Source of the DNA: Lachnospiraceae bacterium
GTDB lineage: Bacteria > Bacillota > Clostridia > Lachnospirales > Lachnospiraceae
Length of the DNA stretch: 45,312 nt
NCBI GenBank assembly: GCA_022769625.1
Contig: JALEJP010000042.1
Location: 1-45,312, forward strand
Direction of reading: 5' to 3'
The notes beneath the pieces were generated by a model. The model was not told the DNA's origin, ran no database searches, and worked only from the letters and a program-made list of their open reading frames with translations. Shown here piece by piece: positions 1 through 9,684 of the stretch (positions are counted from its first letter, which is position 1; each line of letters opens with the position of its first letter). A program made the position numbers and the translations under genes.

Positions 1-58
1 ACAGAATGCTCTGCCGCACCTCCGCTTCGTCATCCACCAGCATGATATTGTAAAGCAT
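1..58 (-). CDS. Response regulator, N-terminal fragment (cut by window edge)
   Basis: The minus strand begins an open frame reading MLYNIMLVDDEAEVRQSIL and running off the left edge. The hydrophobic strand followed by V-D-D-E is the phosphoryl-chemistry acidic pair at the start of a receiver domain, so this is the first 19 residues of a two-component response regulator. The ATG is preceded by a near-ideal ribosome binding site (GGAGG at 67-71). The gene lies just downstream of radA, 33 bp after its stop, on the same strand. The output domain is outside the window. The VDDE-x-EVR style is common in YesN/AraC-type regulators, but that is only a guess. Confidence 0.8.
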   Translation of the reverse strand, partial: MLYNIMLVDDEAEVRQSIL

Positions 59-91
59 TTCTCTTACCTCCAAACATTGCTCCCTTGCTGC

Positions 92-1468
92 CTACAGACA
101 CTGAAGCACTTCTTTTAAATTTGCCGCCGGCAGAAGCCGGATCCCCGTTATCCTTTGTGCGGACTGCAGACACACACGCGGCAGAATCACCGTTTCAAAT
201 CCAAGTTTTTTCGCCTCTGCCACCCGCTGCTCCGCCATACTCACCGCACGGATTTCTCCGCTCAGCCCAACCTCACCGAAGGCCAGGGTTTTTTCGTCAA
301 TGGCATGATCCCGATAGCTGGAAATCAGCGCCAGAACAATGGCAAGATCAATGGCAGGCTCATTCATGCGGATTCCGCCGGCTATATTGATATAAGCATC
401 ACAGGTGGACAAATGCAGTCCAAGCCGCTTCTCAATCACAGCCATCAGCAGATTCACACGGTTGTAATCCGTACCGGCAGCTGTTCTGCGGGGTATAGCA
501 AGATTGCTTTTGCAGACCAGTGCCTGTACCTCCACAAGAACCGGTCTGGTTCCTTCCATAGAACACGCCACAATGGATCCGGAAGCACCCTCCGGTTTTC
601 CTCCCAGCATAAATTCCGATGGATTTTCCACTTCCACCAGTCCCTCCCGGCGCATCTCAAAGACACCGATCTCATTGGTGGAGCCAAAACGGTTTTTCAC
701 CCCCCGCAGGATCCGATAGGCTGCATGCCGGTCTCCTTCAAAATAAAGTACTGTGTCGACCATGTGTTCCAGTACACGGGGACCTGCCACAACCCCTTCT
801 TTTGTCACATGTCCCACAATAAAAATGGAGATCCCAAGACCTTTTGCAATCTGCATAAACACGGAAGTGGCCTCTCTGACCTGAGAAACACTTCCGGGCG
901 CGGATGAGACTTCCTCCTGATACATCGTCTGAATGGAATCAATAACAACGATCTGCGGTCTGCTGTTCTCAAGCACTCCCCGGATCACCGAAAGATTTGT
1001 CTCACACAGCAGCAGCATGTTATTCCCGAAATCACCGATACGCTCTGCACGCAGCTTGATCTGGGAAAGAGACTCCTCGCCGGAGATATACAGCACCTTT
1101 TTTCCATACTCTGTCAAATTTCTGCAAACCTGCAAAAGCAGCGTAGATTTTCCGATACCGGGATCTCCGCCCACCAGGACCAGAGAGCCTGCAACGATTC
1201 CGCCTCCCAGCACACGGTCCAGCTCGCCAAGTCCCGTAGATGTCCGGATTTCTTCTGCTGTTTCAATGCCGGAGAGCTTTACCGGCCTGGCTTCATGAAT
1301 ACGGGCAGCCAGATTTTCTGTCTTTTTTGTGCTGCCTCCGGTCTTTCCTGTCACTACGGTTTCCTCCACAAACGAGTTCCATTCCCTGCAGGAGGGACAT
1401 TGACCCATCCATTTTGCAGACTCATACCCGCAGTTCTGACAGAAGAATACAGTTGATTTTTTCGCCAT
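92..1468 (-). CDS. radA: DNA repair protein RadA (Sms)
   Basis: RadA is a RecA-like branch-migration helicase that helps process recombination intermediates. The 458-residue product has the full family layout: a C4 zinc finger at residues 10-27 (CQNCG and CPSC), a Walker A loop GGDPGIGKST at about 100-109, the RadA-specific KNRFG motif in the middle, and a Lon-protease-like C-terminal domain, which is non-proteolytic in RadA. Length is normal for the family. An AGGAAAGG-type ribosome binding site precedes the ATG. The gene follows the clpC cluster on the same strand behind a terminator at 1519-1550, so it is read either by readthrough or from a weak promoter I cannot identify. Confidence 0.97.
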   Translation of the reverse strand: MAKKSTVFFCQNCGYESAKWMGQCPSCREWNSFVEETVVTGKTGGSTKKTENLAARIHEARPVKLSGIETAEEIRTSTGLGELDRVLGGGIVAGSLVLVGGDPGIGKSTLLLQVCRNLTEYGKKVLYISGEESLSQIKLRAERIGDFGNNMLLLCETNLSVIRGVLENSRPQIVVIDSIQTMYQEEVSSAPGSVSQVREATSVFMQIAKGLGISIFIVGHVTKEGVVAGPRVLEHMVDTVLYFEGDRHAAYRILRGVKNRFGSTNEIGVFEMRREGLVEVENPSEFMLGGKPEGASGSIVACSMEGTRPVLVEVQALVCKSNLAIPRRTAAGTDYNRVNLLMAVIEKRLGLHLSTCDAYINIAGGIRMNEPAIDLAIVLALISSYRDHAIDEKTLAFGEVGLSGEIRAVSMAEQRVAEAKKLGFETVILPRVCLQSAQRITGIRLLPAANLKEVLQCL

Positions 1469-1518
1469 CTTTTTTCCTTTCCTGTTTCTTTACGGAGGGT
1501 TCCTGTATCCCGACGTTG

Positions 1519-1550
1519 AAAAAGGGAGTGCCCATTTTCGACACTCCCCG
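1519..1550 (-). terminator. Intrinsic terminator after the 1568-1981 gene
   Basis: On the minus strand a GGGAGTG/CACTCCC stem (1542-1548 with 1524-1530) closes an 11-nt loop and is followed by a run of T (1519-1523). This is a standard Rho-independent terminator lying 18 bp after the stop of the small protein gene and about 50 bp before radA. Confidence 0.85.
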
Positions 1551-1567
1551 TTTTATCATTTACTGTC

Positions 1568-1981
1568 TCAGATTTTTTCAATACGGACAGCTACCTTATC
1601 TGCACTGTCGAGTTCCACACTGAGCACCAGTTTGCCGCCCAGATTTGTTTTCATCTCGCCTATTTCCTTGTCATCCACAAATACCTGATAGCTGGTTTCC
1701 TCCTCCAGCTCCACAGTAATCTGTGCATCCGTCGGTCCTTCTACTTCAAAACTCATACCGCCTTCCGTCGCCTTTAAATGACCGACCGCTGTACCCGGAA
1801 CAGATTCATAGACAAACATGCCGTTCCGCTCAAGCTTTGTAATTTCCTTAAAGGTCTTTACTTTATACAAATCGCCGTCATGTTCAAAATCTGACTTTTT
1901 TGCTTTTGAAGACAGCTCATAATTTCCAAAACTGATCGTTCCATCTGCTTCTGTGCGTATTAATTCACTTACTACTGACAT
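1568..1981 (-). CDS. Conserved small beta-rich protein of Lachnospiraceae (function unknown)
   Basis: A 137-residue acidic protein made of short alternating strands, with no signal peptide, membrane segment or catalytic motif visible. I recall similar Clostridia proteins annotated as 'endosialidase catalytic beta chain', but nothing here supports sialidase activity, so the function should be treated as unknown. The start at 1981 is chosen because GGAGGG sits 7 nt upstream. The frame stays open for 12 more codons upstream without a matching ribosome binding site. It lies downstream of clpC on the same strand with a hairpin between them and ends in an intrinsic terminator, so it is probably the distal gene of the gntR-clpC transcript. 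Confidence 0.85.
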   Translation of the reverse strand: MSVVSELIRTEADGTISFGNYELSSKAKKSDFEHDGDLYKVKTFKEITKLERNGMFVYESVPGTAVGHLKATEGGMSFEVEGPTDAQITVELEEETSYQVFVDDKEIGEMKTNLGGKLVLSVELDSADKVAVRIEKI

Positions 1982-2050
1982 CCTTATGCCCTCCTGGTCT
2001 TGTCCTTTTACAGCCATGTCACAAACAGCTGCATCCTGTTATCTTTTGCC

Positions 2051-2081
2051 GGGATATCGTCTGGCATTCCGGCGATATCCC
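2051..2081 (-). promoter_or_regulatory. Intergenic hairpin between clpC and the next gene
   Basis: A perfect 9-bp inverted repeat, GGGATATCG (2051-2059) and CGATATCCC (2073-2081), forms a stem with a 13-nt loop. In the direction of transcription (minus) it has no T run, so it is more likely an mRNA-stabilising or processing hairpin than a terminator. A T-rich tail exists only on the plus side, where no gene reads into it. Confidence 0.5.
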
Positions 2082-2114
2082 AACGGTTAATTTATTTTAT
2101 CATAACTGAACATA

Positions 2115-4574
2115 CTATTCCAGCAATTTTTCATCTCTCACAGTAAATTTAATTTCTTCTTTAGAAACGCCCACCAGAACCTTATCACCGGCTTTGACAT
2201 GGCCTTCCAGTATCTCCTGTGCCAGTGCATCCTCCACTTTTGTCTGAATGGCACGTTTTAAGGGACGTGCACCGTATTTCGCATCATATCCAGCCTTTGC
2301 AATCAGATCTCTGGCTGCCGCGGAAACCTTCAGTGTGATATCCATCTGTGCAAGGCAGCGGGCAGCAAACTGATGCAGAAGAATCTCTGCAATCTGTCCG
2401 ATGTTTTCCTGGTTCAGTGCGTGGAATACAAGAATCTCGTCAATCCGGTTCAGAAACTCCGGTTTAAAGATCCGGCGCACCTCCTCCATCACACTGCTCT
2501 TCATCGCTTCATAATTATGCTTTTCGTCATCTGCGGAAGCAAAGCCCAGACGCTTTGGTGCAATAATGGACTGTGCTCCTGCATTGGAGGTCATAATCAG
2601 GATGGTATTTTTGAAATCCACCTGGCGTCCCTGAGAGTCCGTAATATGGCCGTCATCCAGTACCTGCAGAAGAATATTAAACACGTCCGGATGCGCCTTT
2701 TCAATTTCATCAAATAAAATCACAGAATAAGGATTACGCCGTACCTTCTCAGACAGCTGTCCGCCTTCCTCGTATCCCACATAGCCCGGAGGGGAACCAA
2801 CCAGTTTGGACACACTGTGTTTTTCCATATACTCTGACATATCTACCCGGATCATGGCATCCTCACTGCCAAATACGACCTCTGCCAGCGCTTTGGAAAG
2901 CTCCGTCTTGCCAACTCCCGTAGGACCAAGAAACAGGAAGGAACCGATGGGGCGCTTGGGATCCTTCAGTCCGACCCTTCCCCGTTTAATCGCTTTGGCA
3001 ACCGCGGTCACTGCTTCGTCCTGCCCGATCACACGCTTATGCAGCGTCTGCTCCAGACGCAGAAGTCTGCTGGATTCCTTTTCCGTGAGACGATTCACCG
3101 GGATCTTTGTCCATGCGGAAACCACATCCGCCACATCCTCCTCTGTGACCGTAAATTTCTTTCCGGTCCGTTTTTTATCCAGCTTTTTCTGCTCTTTTTT
3201 CAGCTGCTCCTGATACTCCTCCTGCTCCTTCTGAAGGCTGGATGCCCCGGCAAAATCCTGCCGTTTGATCGCCTCCTCCTTCGCCATACAGGTATGCTCA
3301 ATCTTTTCCCTGAGTTTCTCCAGACGGCCTGCAGCCTGATAACCCCGCAGCTGCTTTCTGGAAGCGGACTCATCCATCAGATCAATTGCCTTGTCCGGCA
3401 GATACCGGTCACTGACATAGCGTCTGGACAGCTTTACCGAAGCCTCCAGTGCCTCATCGGAGATGGTAACCCTGTGATGCTGCTCATAGTAGGGACGGAT
3501 CCCTTTTAATATTGCAAGTGTCTCCTCCTCACTGGGCTCTTCCACCATCACCGGCTGGAAGCGCCGCTCCAGTGCCGGATCTTTTTCAATGTATTTTCGG
3601 TATTCCTCAATCGTCGTGGCACCGATCAACTGGATCTCCCCTCTGGAAAGGGAGGGTTTCAGGATGTTGGAAGCATCCATGGCTCCTTCCGCGCCGCCGG
3701 CACCGATGATCGTATGCAGCTCATCAATGAACAGCAGCACATCCCGGCTGTTTCTCACTTCCTGGATGACCTTTTTGATCCTCTCCTCAAACTCTCCCCG
3801 ATATTTGGAGCCGGCAACCATACTTGCCATATCCAGTGTGACCACACGCTTATTCTGTACGGTTGGCGGCACCGCACCCGTAACGATGCGCTGGGCCAGT
3901 CCTTCTGCGATCGCCGTCTTTCCAACGCCCGGTTCTCCAATGAGACATGGATTGTTCTTTGTCCTGCGGCTTAAGATCTGCAGGATCCGCTCGATCTCCG
4001 CATCTCTGCCAATGATCGGATCCAGCTCCCCCGCTGACGCCAGATCCGTCAGGTCTCTGCTGTACTGATCCAGCACCGGTGTGGAGGTTCCTTCTGCCTG
4101 TGCCTTTGCATTCTGGGTCAATTCTTTGTACATGGATTCATCTACACCCATTGCATGCAGAATATCCAGATAAAGCTTGCGCAGATCCACATCCAGCGTG
4201 TGCAGCAGCCTGGCAGCCACACACTCGGTATCTTTGATGAGCGCCATCAGTATATGCTCTGTCCCCACTTTCTCCATATGAAAAAAATCTGCCTCATACA
4301 CACTGTTATCCAGAATCATCTGTGCTCTTGGCGTGTAGCCTTCCTCTTCAAAGGCGGTGTCCCCCTCTGAAGTGATCAGATTTGTGATCAGCGCCGTAAT
4401 CTTTTCAATCTCAACACCGTGTCCGGCCAGAAGTGCTGCCGCTGTACCTTCCTCTTCCTCCAGAAGCCCGATCAGCAGATGCTCCGAACCTACGGCACCG
4501 TTTCCATTGGTTTTCGCTGCCTTTCCTGCCAGCTTTAATGCTTTGTTTGCGTTTTCCGTAAAGCGTTCACGCAT
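2115..4574 (-). CDS. clpC: ClpC ATPase, Clp protease unfoldase subunit
   Basis: ClpC is a Hsp100 AAA+ unfoldase that feeds misfolded or tagged proteins to ClpP. The 819-residue protein shows the complete architecture: two N-terminal Clp repeats (about 1-150), AAA+ domain 1 with GEPGVGKT near residue 212, a middle region with a UVR-type coiled coil at about 425-465, AAA+ domain 2 with GPTGVGKT near 548, and the C-terminal small domain. No disruption is seen. It follows a short GntR regulator by 32 bp. The usual Bacillota partners ctsR, mcsA and mcsB are absent upstream, which fits the Lachnospiraceae pattern and implies different heat or stress control. Confidence 0.97.
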   Translation of the reverse strand: MRERFTENANKALKLAGKAAKTNGNGAVGSEHLLIGLLEEEEGTAAALLAGHGVEIEKITALITNLITSEGDTAFEEEGYTPRAQMILDNSVYEADFFHMEKVGTEHILMALIKDTECVAARLLHTLDVDLRKLYLDILHAMGVDESMYKELTQNAKAQAEGTSTPVLDQYSRDLTDLASAGELDPIIGRDAEIERILQILSRRTKNNPCLIGEPGVGKTAIAEGLAQRIVTGAVPPTVQNKRVVTLDMASMVAGSKYRGEFEERIKKVIQEVRNSRDVLLFIDELHTIIGAGGAEGAMDASNILKPSLSRGEIQLIGATTIEEYRKYIEKDPALERRFQPVMVEEPSEEETLAILKGIRPYYEQHHRVTISDEALEASVKLSRRYVSDRYLPDKAIDLMDESASRKQLRGYQAAGRLEKLREKIEHTCMAKEEAIKRQDFAGASSLQKEQEEYQEQLKKEQKKLDKKRTGKKFTVTEEDVADVVSAWTKIPVNRLTEKESSRLLRLEQTLHKRVIGQDEAVTAVAKAIKRGRVGLKDPKRPIGSFLFLGPTGVGKTELSKALAEVVFGSEDAMIRVDMSEYMEKHSVSKLVGSPPGYVGYEEGGQLSEKVRRNPYSVILFDEIEKAHPDVFNILLQVLDDGHITDSQGRQVDFKNTILIMTSNAGAQSIIAPKRLGFASADDEKHNYEAMKSSVMEEVRRIFKPEFLNRIDEILVFHALNQENIGQIAEILLHQFAARCLAQMDITLKVSAAARDLIAKAGYDAKYGARPLKRAIQTKVEDALAQEILEGHVKAGDKVLVGVSKEEIKFTVRDEKLLE

Positions 4575-4606
4575 GTATAAATCCTCCTGTCCTGCCGCAT
4601 GTCCTC

Positions 4607-4981
4607 CTACTGAGGCTCATACTCGGCAAATATCTCGTCTACCAGATTGTGTACTTCGTCTGCGGTTATATTTTTGCAGTATGCCTTTGCCAGCAGCACG
4701 CGAAGATTCTTTTTCATCTCCTCCAGTGCCTCCAGCTTATCCACATCCAGAGCAATCACAGCACCCTTACGTCGGTCGATCGTCAGAAATCCTTCCTGAC
4801 GCAGAACAGAATATGCTTTATTCACTGTATGCATATTAATTCCGATGTCATCTGCAAGCTGGCGCACAGACGGGAGGGAATCTCCCTCCTGAATCATGGA
4901 AGTGGCAATCCCCAGAATAATCTGATTGCGAAGCTGCATATACAGCGCTTCTTCACTCTGAAAATCAATCTTTATGATCAT
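4607..4981 (-). CDS. Short GntR-family (YtrA-like) transcriptional regulator
   Basis: A 124-residue regulator with an N-terminal winged helix-turn-helix (LPSVRQLADDIGINMHTV at about residues 36-53) and only a short helical tail, as in the YtrA subfamily, which has no large ligand domain. The start at 4981 is set by an AGAGGG ribosome binding site. An upstream in-frame ATG at 5107 is rejected because it lies inside a regulatory hairpin. It heads the clpC transcript, so it most likely controls clpC and itself. Several inverted repeats in its 5' region (5040-5062, 5097-5140) are candidate operators. Confidence 0.9.
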   Translation of the reverse strand: MIIKIDFQSEEALYMQLRNQIILGIATSMIQEGDSLPSVRQLADDIGINMHTVNKAYSVLRQEGFLTIDRRKGAVIALDVDKLEALEEMKKNLRVLLAKAYCKNITADEVHNLVDEIFAEYEPQ

Positions 4982-5039
4982 GGTTTCACCCTCTTTGGTC
5001 GCAGTCCGATATCCGGACATTCCTTTTCTTCTACAGAAA

Positions 5040-5062
5040 CGTGATATGTTTTGCGTATCACG
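5040..5062. promoter_or_regulatory. Inverted repeat, possible GntR operator
   Basis: A 7-bp inverted repeat CGTGATA (5040-5046) and TATCACG (5056-5062) separated by 9 bp lies between the promoter and the gntR start. Dyads of this kind are typical of GntR-family operators, so autoregulation is plausible. A second weaker dyad (GTCCG/CGGAC, 5004-5018) lies closer to the gene. Confidence 0.45.
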
Positions 5063-5096
5063 CTGCTGATTGGCGGTCCTCTGATGACCAGACAAA

Positions 5097-5140
5097 AAAT
5101 GCCGCAAAATGCAGGTGTGTGACGGCCTTTTGCAGCATTT
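5097..5140 (-). terminator. Terminator-like hairpin in the gntR-clpC leader
   Basis: Arms at 5128-5140 and 5097-5109 pair over 13 bp (one U-G pair) around an 18-nt loop. On the minus strand the stem runs into six T residues. It sits 46 bp after the EFR1 gene, so it can terminate that operon. It also lies immediately downstream of the promoter at 5152-5180, so it may act as an attenuator of gntR-clpC. Confidence 0.65.
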
Positions 5141-5151
5141 CTGTTATATGT

Positions 5152-5180
5152 ATGATAGCATAGCTACCTCATATGGTCAA
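5152..5180 (-). promoter_or_regulatory. Sigma-A-type promoter for gntR-clpC
   Basis: The minus strand carries TTGACC (5180-5175), a 17-bp spacer and TATCAT (5157-5152). Predicted transcription starts near 5145, giving a leader of about 165 nt before the GntR start. A partial dyad overlaps the -10 box. Confidence 0.65.
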
Positions 5181-5185
5181 GTTTA

Positions 5186-5986
5186 TTATTCCGGCAGGAA
5201 TAATTCATTTTTTCTTGGCTCTGCACAGAGCTTCTTCATTTTTTTCTGCGCCATCTGATACATCAGACCGCCAGCCTCCCTGGAATGCTGCGGACAGACA
5301 TACACACAGCGCATACAGGAAATGCAGAGCTCCTCATCTGTCTTTTTCGGGTTTTCCAGAGAAATGGCTCCCACCGGACATTCTCTGGCACAGATTCCAC
5401 ATTCATTACACTGTTTGCCTGGCTTCGGTTTCAGAGGAACACCTTTATATTCCCGATAAGGTCGGTTTCCCGGCAGAGCAAGTGTCACCCCTCCTGCGAT
5501 ATCATCGATCTCATCCAGCGCTTTCTGAATCTGCCCCGCAAAATTCCAGATTTCCTTGCGGTCCTCATCATCCGGCCTTCCTTTTGCAATGTCATGAAAA
5601 ATCGAATGCTCTGTCACAGCAGCAATGGCTGCCACCGGAACAAATCCACTCTGCCGCACAATGTGGCGCATCTCCAGAAGCGTGTCATCGTATGCCCGGT
5701 TTCCATAGGTTACCACCAGAACGGCAGGTGTATTGCTGCCGCGCATGTGTTCGAAACGTTTTGCTGCTGTTTCCGGTACTCTTCCACCAAAGGAGGGAAC
5801 TCCGAAAAATACAAGCTCATCATCCCCGAAGCTGTATTCCTCCTGTTCGGATCCTGCTCCGGTCAGATTAATCTCACGGATTGTTGCCTCATAATCATCG
5901 GTCCACCTTTTTCCCATACGTTCCAGAACACTCTTTGTACTTCCCGTTGGGCTGAAAAACACCAGATTTATTTTTGCTGTTTTCAT
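5186..5986 (-). CDS. EFR1-family flavodoxin/ferredoxin protein
   Basis: A 266-residue cytoplasmic redox protein. The N-terminal half is flavodoxin-like, with an FMN phosphate-binding loop FSPTGSTKS at residues 11-19. The C-terminal part carries two 4Fe-4S ferredoxin motifs, CNECGICARECP and CISCMRCVYVCP. This combination matches the EFR1 family, common in Clostridia. It probably shuttles electrons between iron-sulfur clusters and a flavin, but the partner is unknown. It starts 4 bp after the HAD phosphatase gene and shares its promoter at 6746-6774. A hairpin at 5097-5140 closes the operon. Confidence 0.92.
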   Translation of the reverse strand: MKTAKINLVFFSPTGSTKSVLERMGKRWTDDYEATIREINLTGAGSEQEEYSFGDDELVFFGVPSFGGRVPETAAKRFEHMRGSNTPAVLVVTYGNRAYDDTLLEMRHIVRQSGFVPVAAIAAVTEHSIFHDIAKGRPDDEDRKEIWNFAGQIQKALDEIDDIAGGVTLALPGNRPYREYKGVPLKPKPGKQCNECGICARECPVGAISLENPKKTDEELCISCMRCVYVCPQHSREAGGLMYQMAQKKMKKLCAEPRKNELFLPE

Positions 5987-5990
5987 ACCT

Positions 5991-6680
5991 TCATCCTTCT
6001 CTCTTAAACTCTGTATCTGTCAAAAGTTTATCTTTCGCTTTCTGTTCCGGATCCTGGAACATAGAAAACAGATCCTGCATCCCGTTTATGGAGGCGGCAC
6101 AGTCCGTAACCTCTCCAAAACCGTAGGAAGCATAGACGAAGGGAACGCCAGCCTCCCTGGAAGCGTCACAGTCTCCCTGTGTGTCACCTATGTAAACCGG
6201 CGCTTTGAGACCGTTTCGTTCCACCAGCATACGCATGTTTTCTGCCTTGCCCTGCTTCGTGTTTCCATAACACTCAATGTCTGTGATACAGTCCCCAAGT
6301 CCTGCCTTTTTCAGAAACAATTCAATATAACCGCTCTGGCAGTTGCTGACAATAAACAGCCTGTGCCCCATGCACAGTTTGCGGATGACCTGACGTACCT
6401 GCGGATAACAGATATCCGTCTCGTTTTCCTCCAGGACCTGATGCTCGTAGATACAGCATTTTGTCATGATCTTTTCTCTTGTCTCTTCCGTGGCATCCGG
6501 CAGAAGACATCTGGCAATGACAGCCATTGTTTTGCCAAACAGCCCTTTCAGCTCGTCCGACGTCACGATTCGATCCGGATACCCGCACTCGGAAACTGCT
6601 TTTGTCCAGGCCTTCGCCACCAGACCTGTACTGTCCCACAGGGTACCGTCCACATCAAAAATGATTCCATCTGTATACAT
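5991..6680 (-). CDS. HAD-family hydrolase (phosphoglycolate phosphatase-like)
   Basis: A 229-residue haloacid dehalogenase-type phosphatase. Motif I DVDGTLWD (about 9-16) supplies the nucleophile and acid/base aspartates, motif II is the Ser of FIVSNCQ, motif III the Lys of KQGKAEN, and motif IV GDTQGD holds the metal-binding acids. The cap inserted after motif I is of the helical C1 type. The substrate cannot be read from sequence; phosphoglycolate or a sugar phosphate is typical. The ATG has AGGAG 8 nt upstream and a good promoter (6746-6774). It is the first gene of an operon with the EFR1 protein. Confidence 0.92.
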   Translation of the reverse strand: MYTDGIIFDVDGTLWDSTGLVAKAWTKAVSECGYPDRIVTSDELKGLFGKTMAVIARCLLPDATEETREKIMTKCCIYEHQVLEENETDICYPQVRQVIRKLCMGHRLFIVSNCQSGYIELFLKKAGLGDCITDIECYGNTKQGKAENMRMLVERNGLKAPVYIGDTQGDCDASREAGVPFVYASYGFGEVTDCAASINGMQDLFSMFQDPEQKAKDKLLTDTEFKREG

Positions 6681-6745
6681 GTCTGTTCTCCTGATCGTAA
6701 ATTCATACCTGTTTCTTTTTTGAAAGCAAAATCGTTATCTTTACC

Positions 6746-6774
6746 ATCATACGCAATTTGCAGAGAATAATCAA
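6746..6774 (-). promoter_or_regulatory. Promoter of the HAD-EFR1 operon
   Basis: TTGATT (6774-6769), a 17-bp spacer and TATGAT (6751-6746) on the minus strand, about 65 bp upstream of the HAD gene start. Confidence 0.65.
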
Positions 6775-6816
6775 GCTATTTCCTCTGTCATTGTATTTCA
6801 TCCACAGGCTTTTCCT

Positions 6817-7575
6817 TTAATAGTCAATTCCAAGCACAGGAACCGCCCCGTACACGCGGGTCTCATCCTTTGTCTCATCGTAATACATGGCAATGTTTAC
6901 ATTGACTGTCTTTTTCCCCTGTCTGACATACTCCTTCAGATAAGGTGTATATCCGTAAATCGTATACAGCTGCATATCCCTGTTTTCCGTCACCACACTG
7001 GCATCCAGATCCTGAAGCAGTCTGTCCGCAATCTGATTCCGTTTTGCAAGACTTAAATTTCCTGCATAGTTTCCACTTACAAGGGCAGAGCTTCGCACAG
7101 TCTCCATATCCTCATCCAGGATACTTTTCAGCCTGCGCCGCACACGAAGCGCCATTTCCAGATCACTGTCCATGGAAATATGGACAAGCAGGGTCTGTCT
7201 GGTAATTTCACCCTTCTCACGCCAGGTTACAAGGCGCAGAGAGGTATCCGCATTGGCTCCATCCTTTTGCAGAACCGTTGTCTGGCTGTTTTCTCCGTAC
7301 GTGCGATAAACGACAATATGGTCATAAATACCAAGCTCCTCTGCTATTTCACGGAGATATTCCTCACGCTGCTCCAGCATAATGATTTTCTTTTTCTCTG
7401 TAAGCTGGCCATAGTATTCCACGATCCCTTCCCGCTCTGTGTCCCCAATGGCAGAAAAAACCTGTGCGACCGTTGTCTCCTTCGCCTCATTTTTTGTGGC
7501 AAAAAGCTGCATACCCGCCATCATCCACAGAATCAGAAGAAAAATCACACCAATCCGCCGAAACCACCGATACAT
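6817..7575 (-). CDS. ywmB: YwmB-family protein, exported or membrane-anchored
   Basis: A 252-residue protein with an N-terminal hydrophobic segment (about 9-24: IGVIFLLILWMMAGMQ), followed by an extracytoplasmic alpha/beta domain that resembles the YwmB/DUF1779 family, which has a TATA-box-binding-protein-like fold. The family function is unknown; in Bacillus subtilis ywmB also lies close to the atp genes. The start at 7575 is chosen for GGAGGG 7 nt upstream. The frame extends upstream into the atp terminator, which would be non-physiological. It has its own likely promoter at 7622-7651, just after that terminator. Confidence 0.85.
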   Translation of the reverse strand: MYRWFRRIGVIFLLILWMMAGMQLFATKNEAKETTVAQVFSAIGDTEREGIVEYYGQLTEKKKIIMLEQREEYLREIAEELGIYDHIVVYRTYGENSQTTVLQKDGANADTSLRLVTWREKGEITRQTLLVHISMDSDLEMALRVRRRLKSILDEDMETVRSSALVSGNYAGNLSLAKRNQIADRLLQDLDASVVTENRDMQLYTIYGYTPYLKEYVRQGKKTVNVNIAMYYDETKDETRVYGAVPVLGIDY

Positions 7576-7621
7576 TCCAATCCCTCCAACTGTTTTTTGA
7601 AGTGTTAACGGAATATAGATT

Positions 7622-7651
7622 TTTATACATTCTGCATACGGAAAGATACAA
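7622..7651 (-). promoter_or_regulatory. Promoter candidate for ywmB
   Basis: TTGTAT (7651-7646), an 18-bp spacer and TATAAA (7627-7622) lie directly after the atp terminator and about 50 bp upstream of the YwmB start. Confidence 0.55.
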
Positions 7652-7652
7652 C

Positions 7653-7695
7653 AAAAGGGCTGCCGACAGATCACAGTCTGTACAACAACCCTTTT
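7653..7695 (-). terminator. Terminator of the atp operon
   Basis: On the minus strand AAAAGGGTTG pairs with CAGCCCTTTT (one U-G pair), and an inner CAGA/TCTG stem lies within the loop. The stem ends in TTTT. It lies 59 bp after the atpC stop. Confidence 0.85.
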
Positions 7696-7753
7696 CACAT
7701 CTTATTCACAGCCATCCATGTGATCGCAGCGAAAACAATCCCTCTGTCTGCTG

Positions 7754-8176
7754 CTATTTTTTTCCGCTTACGTGGTCTGCCAGCTCCATACGAACCAGGG
7801 CTTTGTGCAGAGCAAGCTCTGCCCTTGTCATATTCAGGTTGGCATCGTTCGTCTGAAGTCTGCGCTCTGCGCGTATCTTTGCCTCCTCAGCACGGCGGAC
7901 ATCGATCTCATCCGGCCACTCGGCCACTTCTGCAAGAATGGTGATTTTATCCCCTAAAATCTCCATAAATCCGGCATGGAGTGCGGCCTCTTTTTTGCCA
8001 TCCTCCTCCGTGATGATGGCAATGCCAGGCTCCAGCACCGTTGTCAGCGGAATGTGATTTTTATAGATACCGATTTCACCCTCCACGGTATTGAGCTCCA
8101 GCATCTTTGCCTTTCCGGTATAGAATACACGGTCCGGTGTAATGATTTCCAGATCAAATAAATTATCTGCTGCCAT
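7754..8176 (-). CDS. atpC: ATP synthase F1 subunit epsilon
   Basis: The 140-residue epsilon subunit of the F1 central stalk couples rotation to catalysis and can inhibit ATP hydrolysis. It shows the N-terminal beta-barrel (FDLEIITPDRVFYTG, then GEIGIYKNHIPLTTVLEPG) and the C-terminal helical hairpin rich in Ala, Glu and Arg (about 90-135). It follows atpD by 12 bp and is the last gene of the atp operon. Length and sequence are ordinary. Confidence 0.97.
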   Translation of the reverse strand: MAADNLFDLEIITPDRVFYTGKAKMLELNTVEGEIGIYKNHIPLTTVLEPGIAIITEEDGKKEAALHAGFMEILGDKITILAEVAEWPDEIDVRRAEEAKIRAERRLQTNDANLNMTRAELALHKALVRMELADHVSGKK

Positions 8177-8188
8177 CTGTACACCTCC

Positions 8189-9673
<1,485 letters not shown>

Positions 9674-9684
9674 ACATCCTCTTT

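Noticed and set aside
2051-2081. Terminator of clpC
   Set aside because: The stem is perfect, but the T-rich tail is on the plus side, opposite to transcription of clpC.
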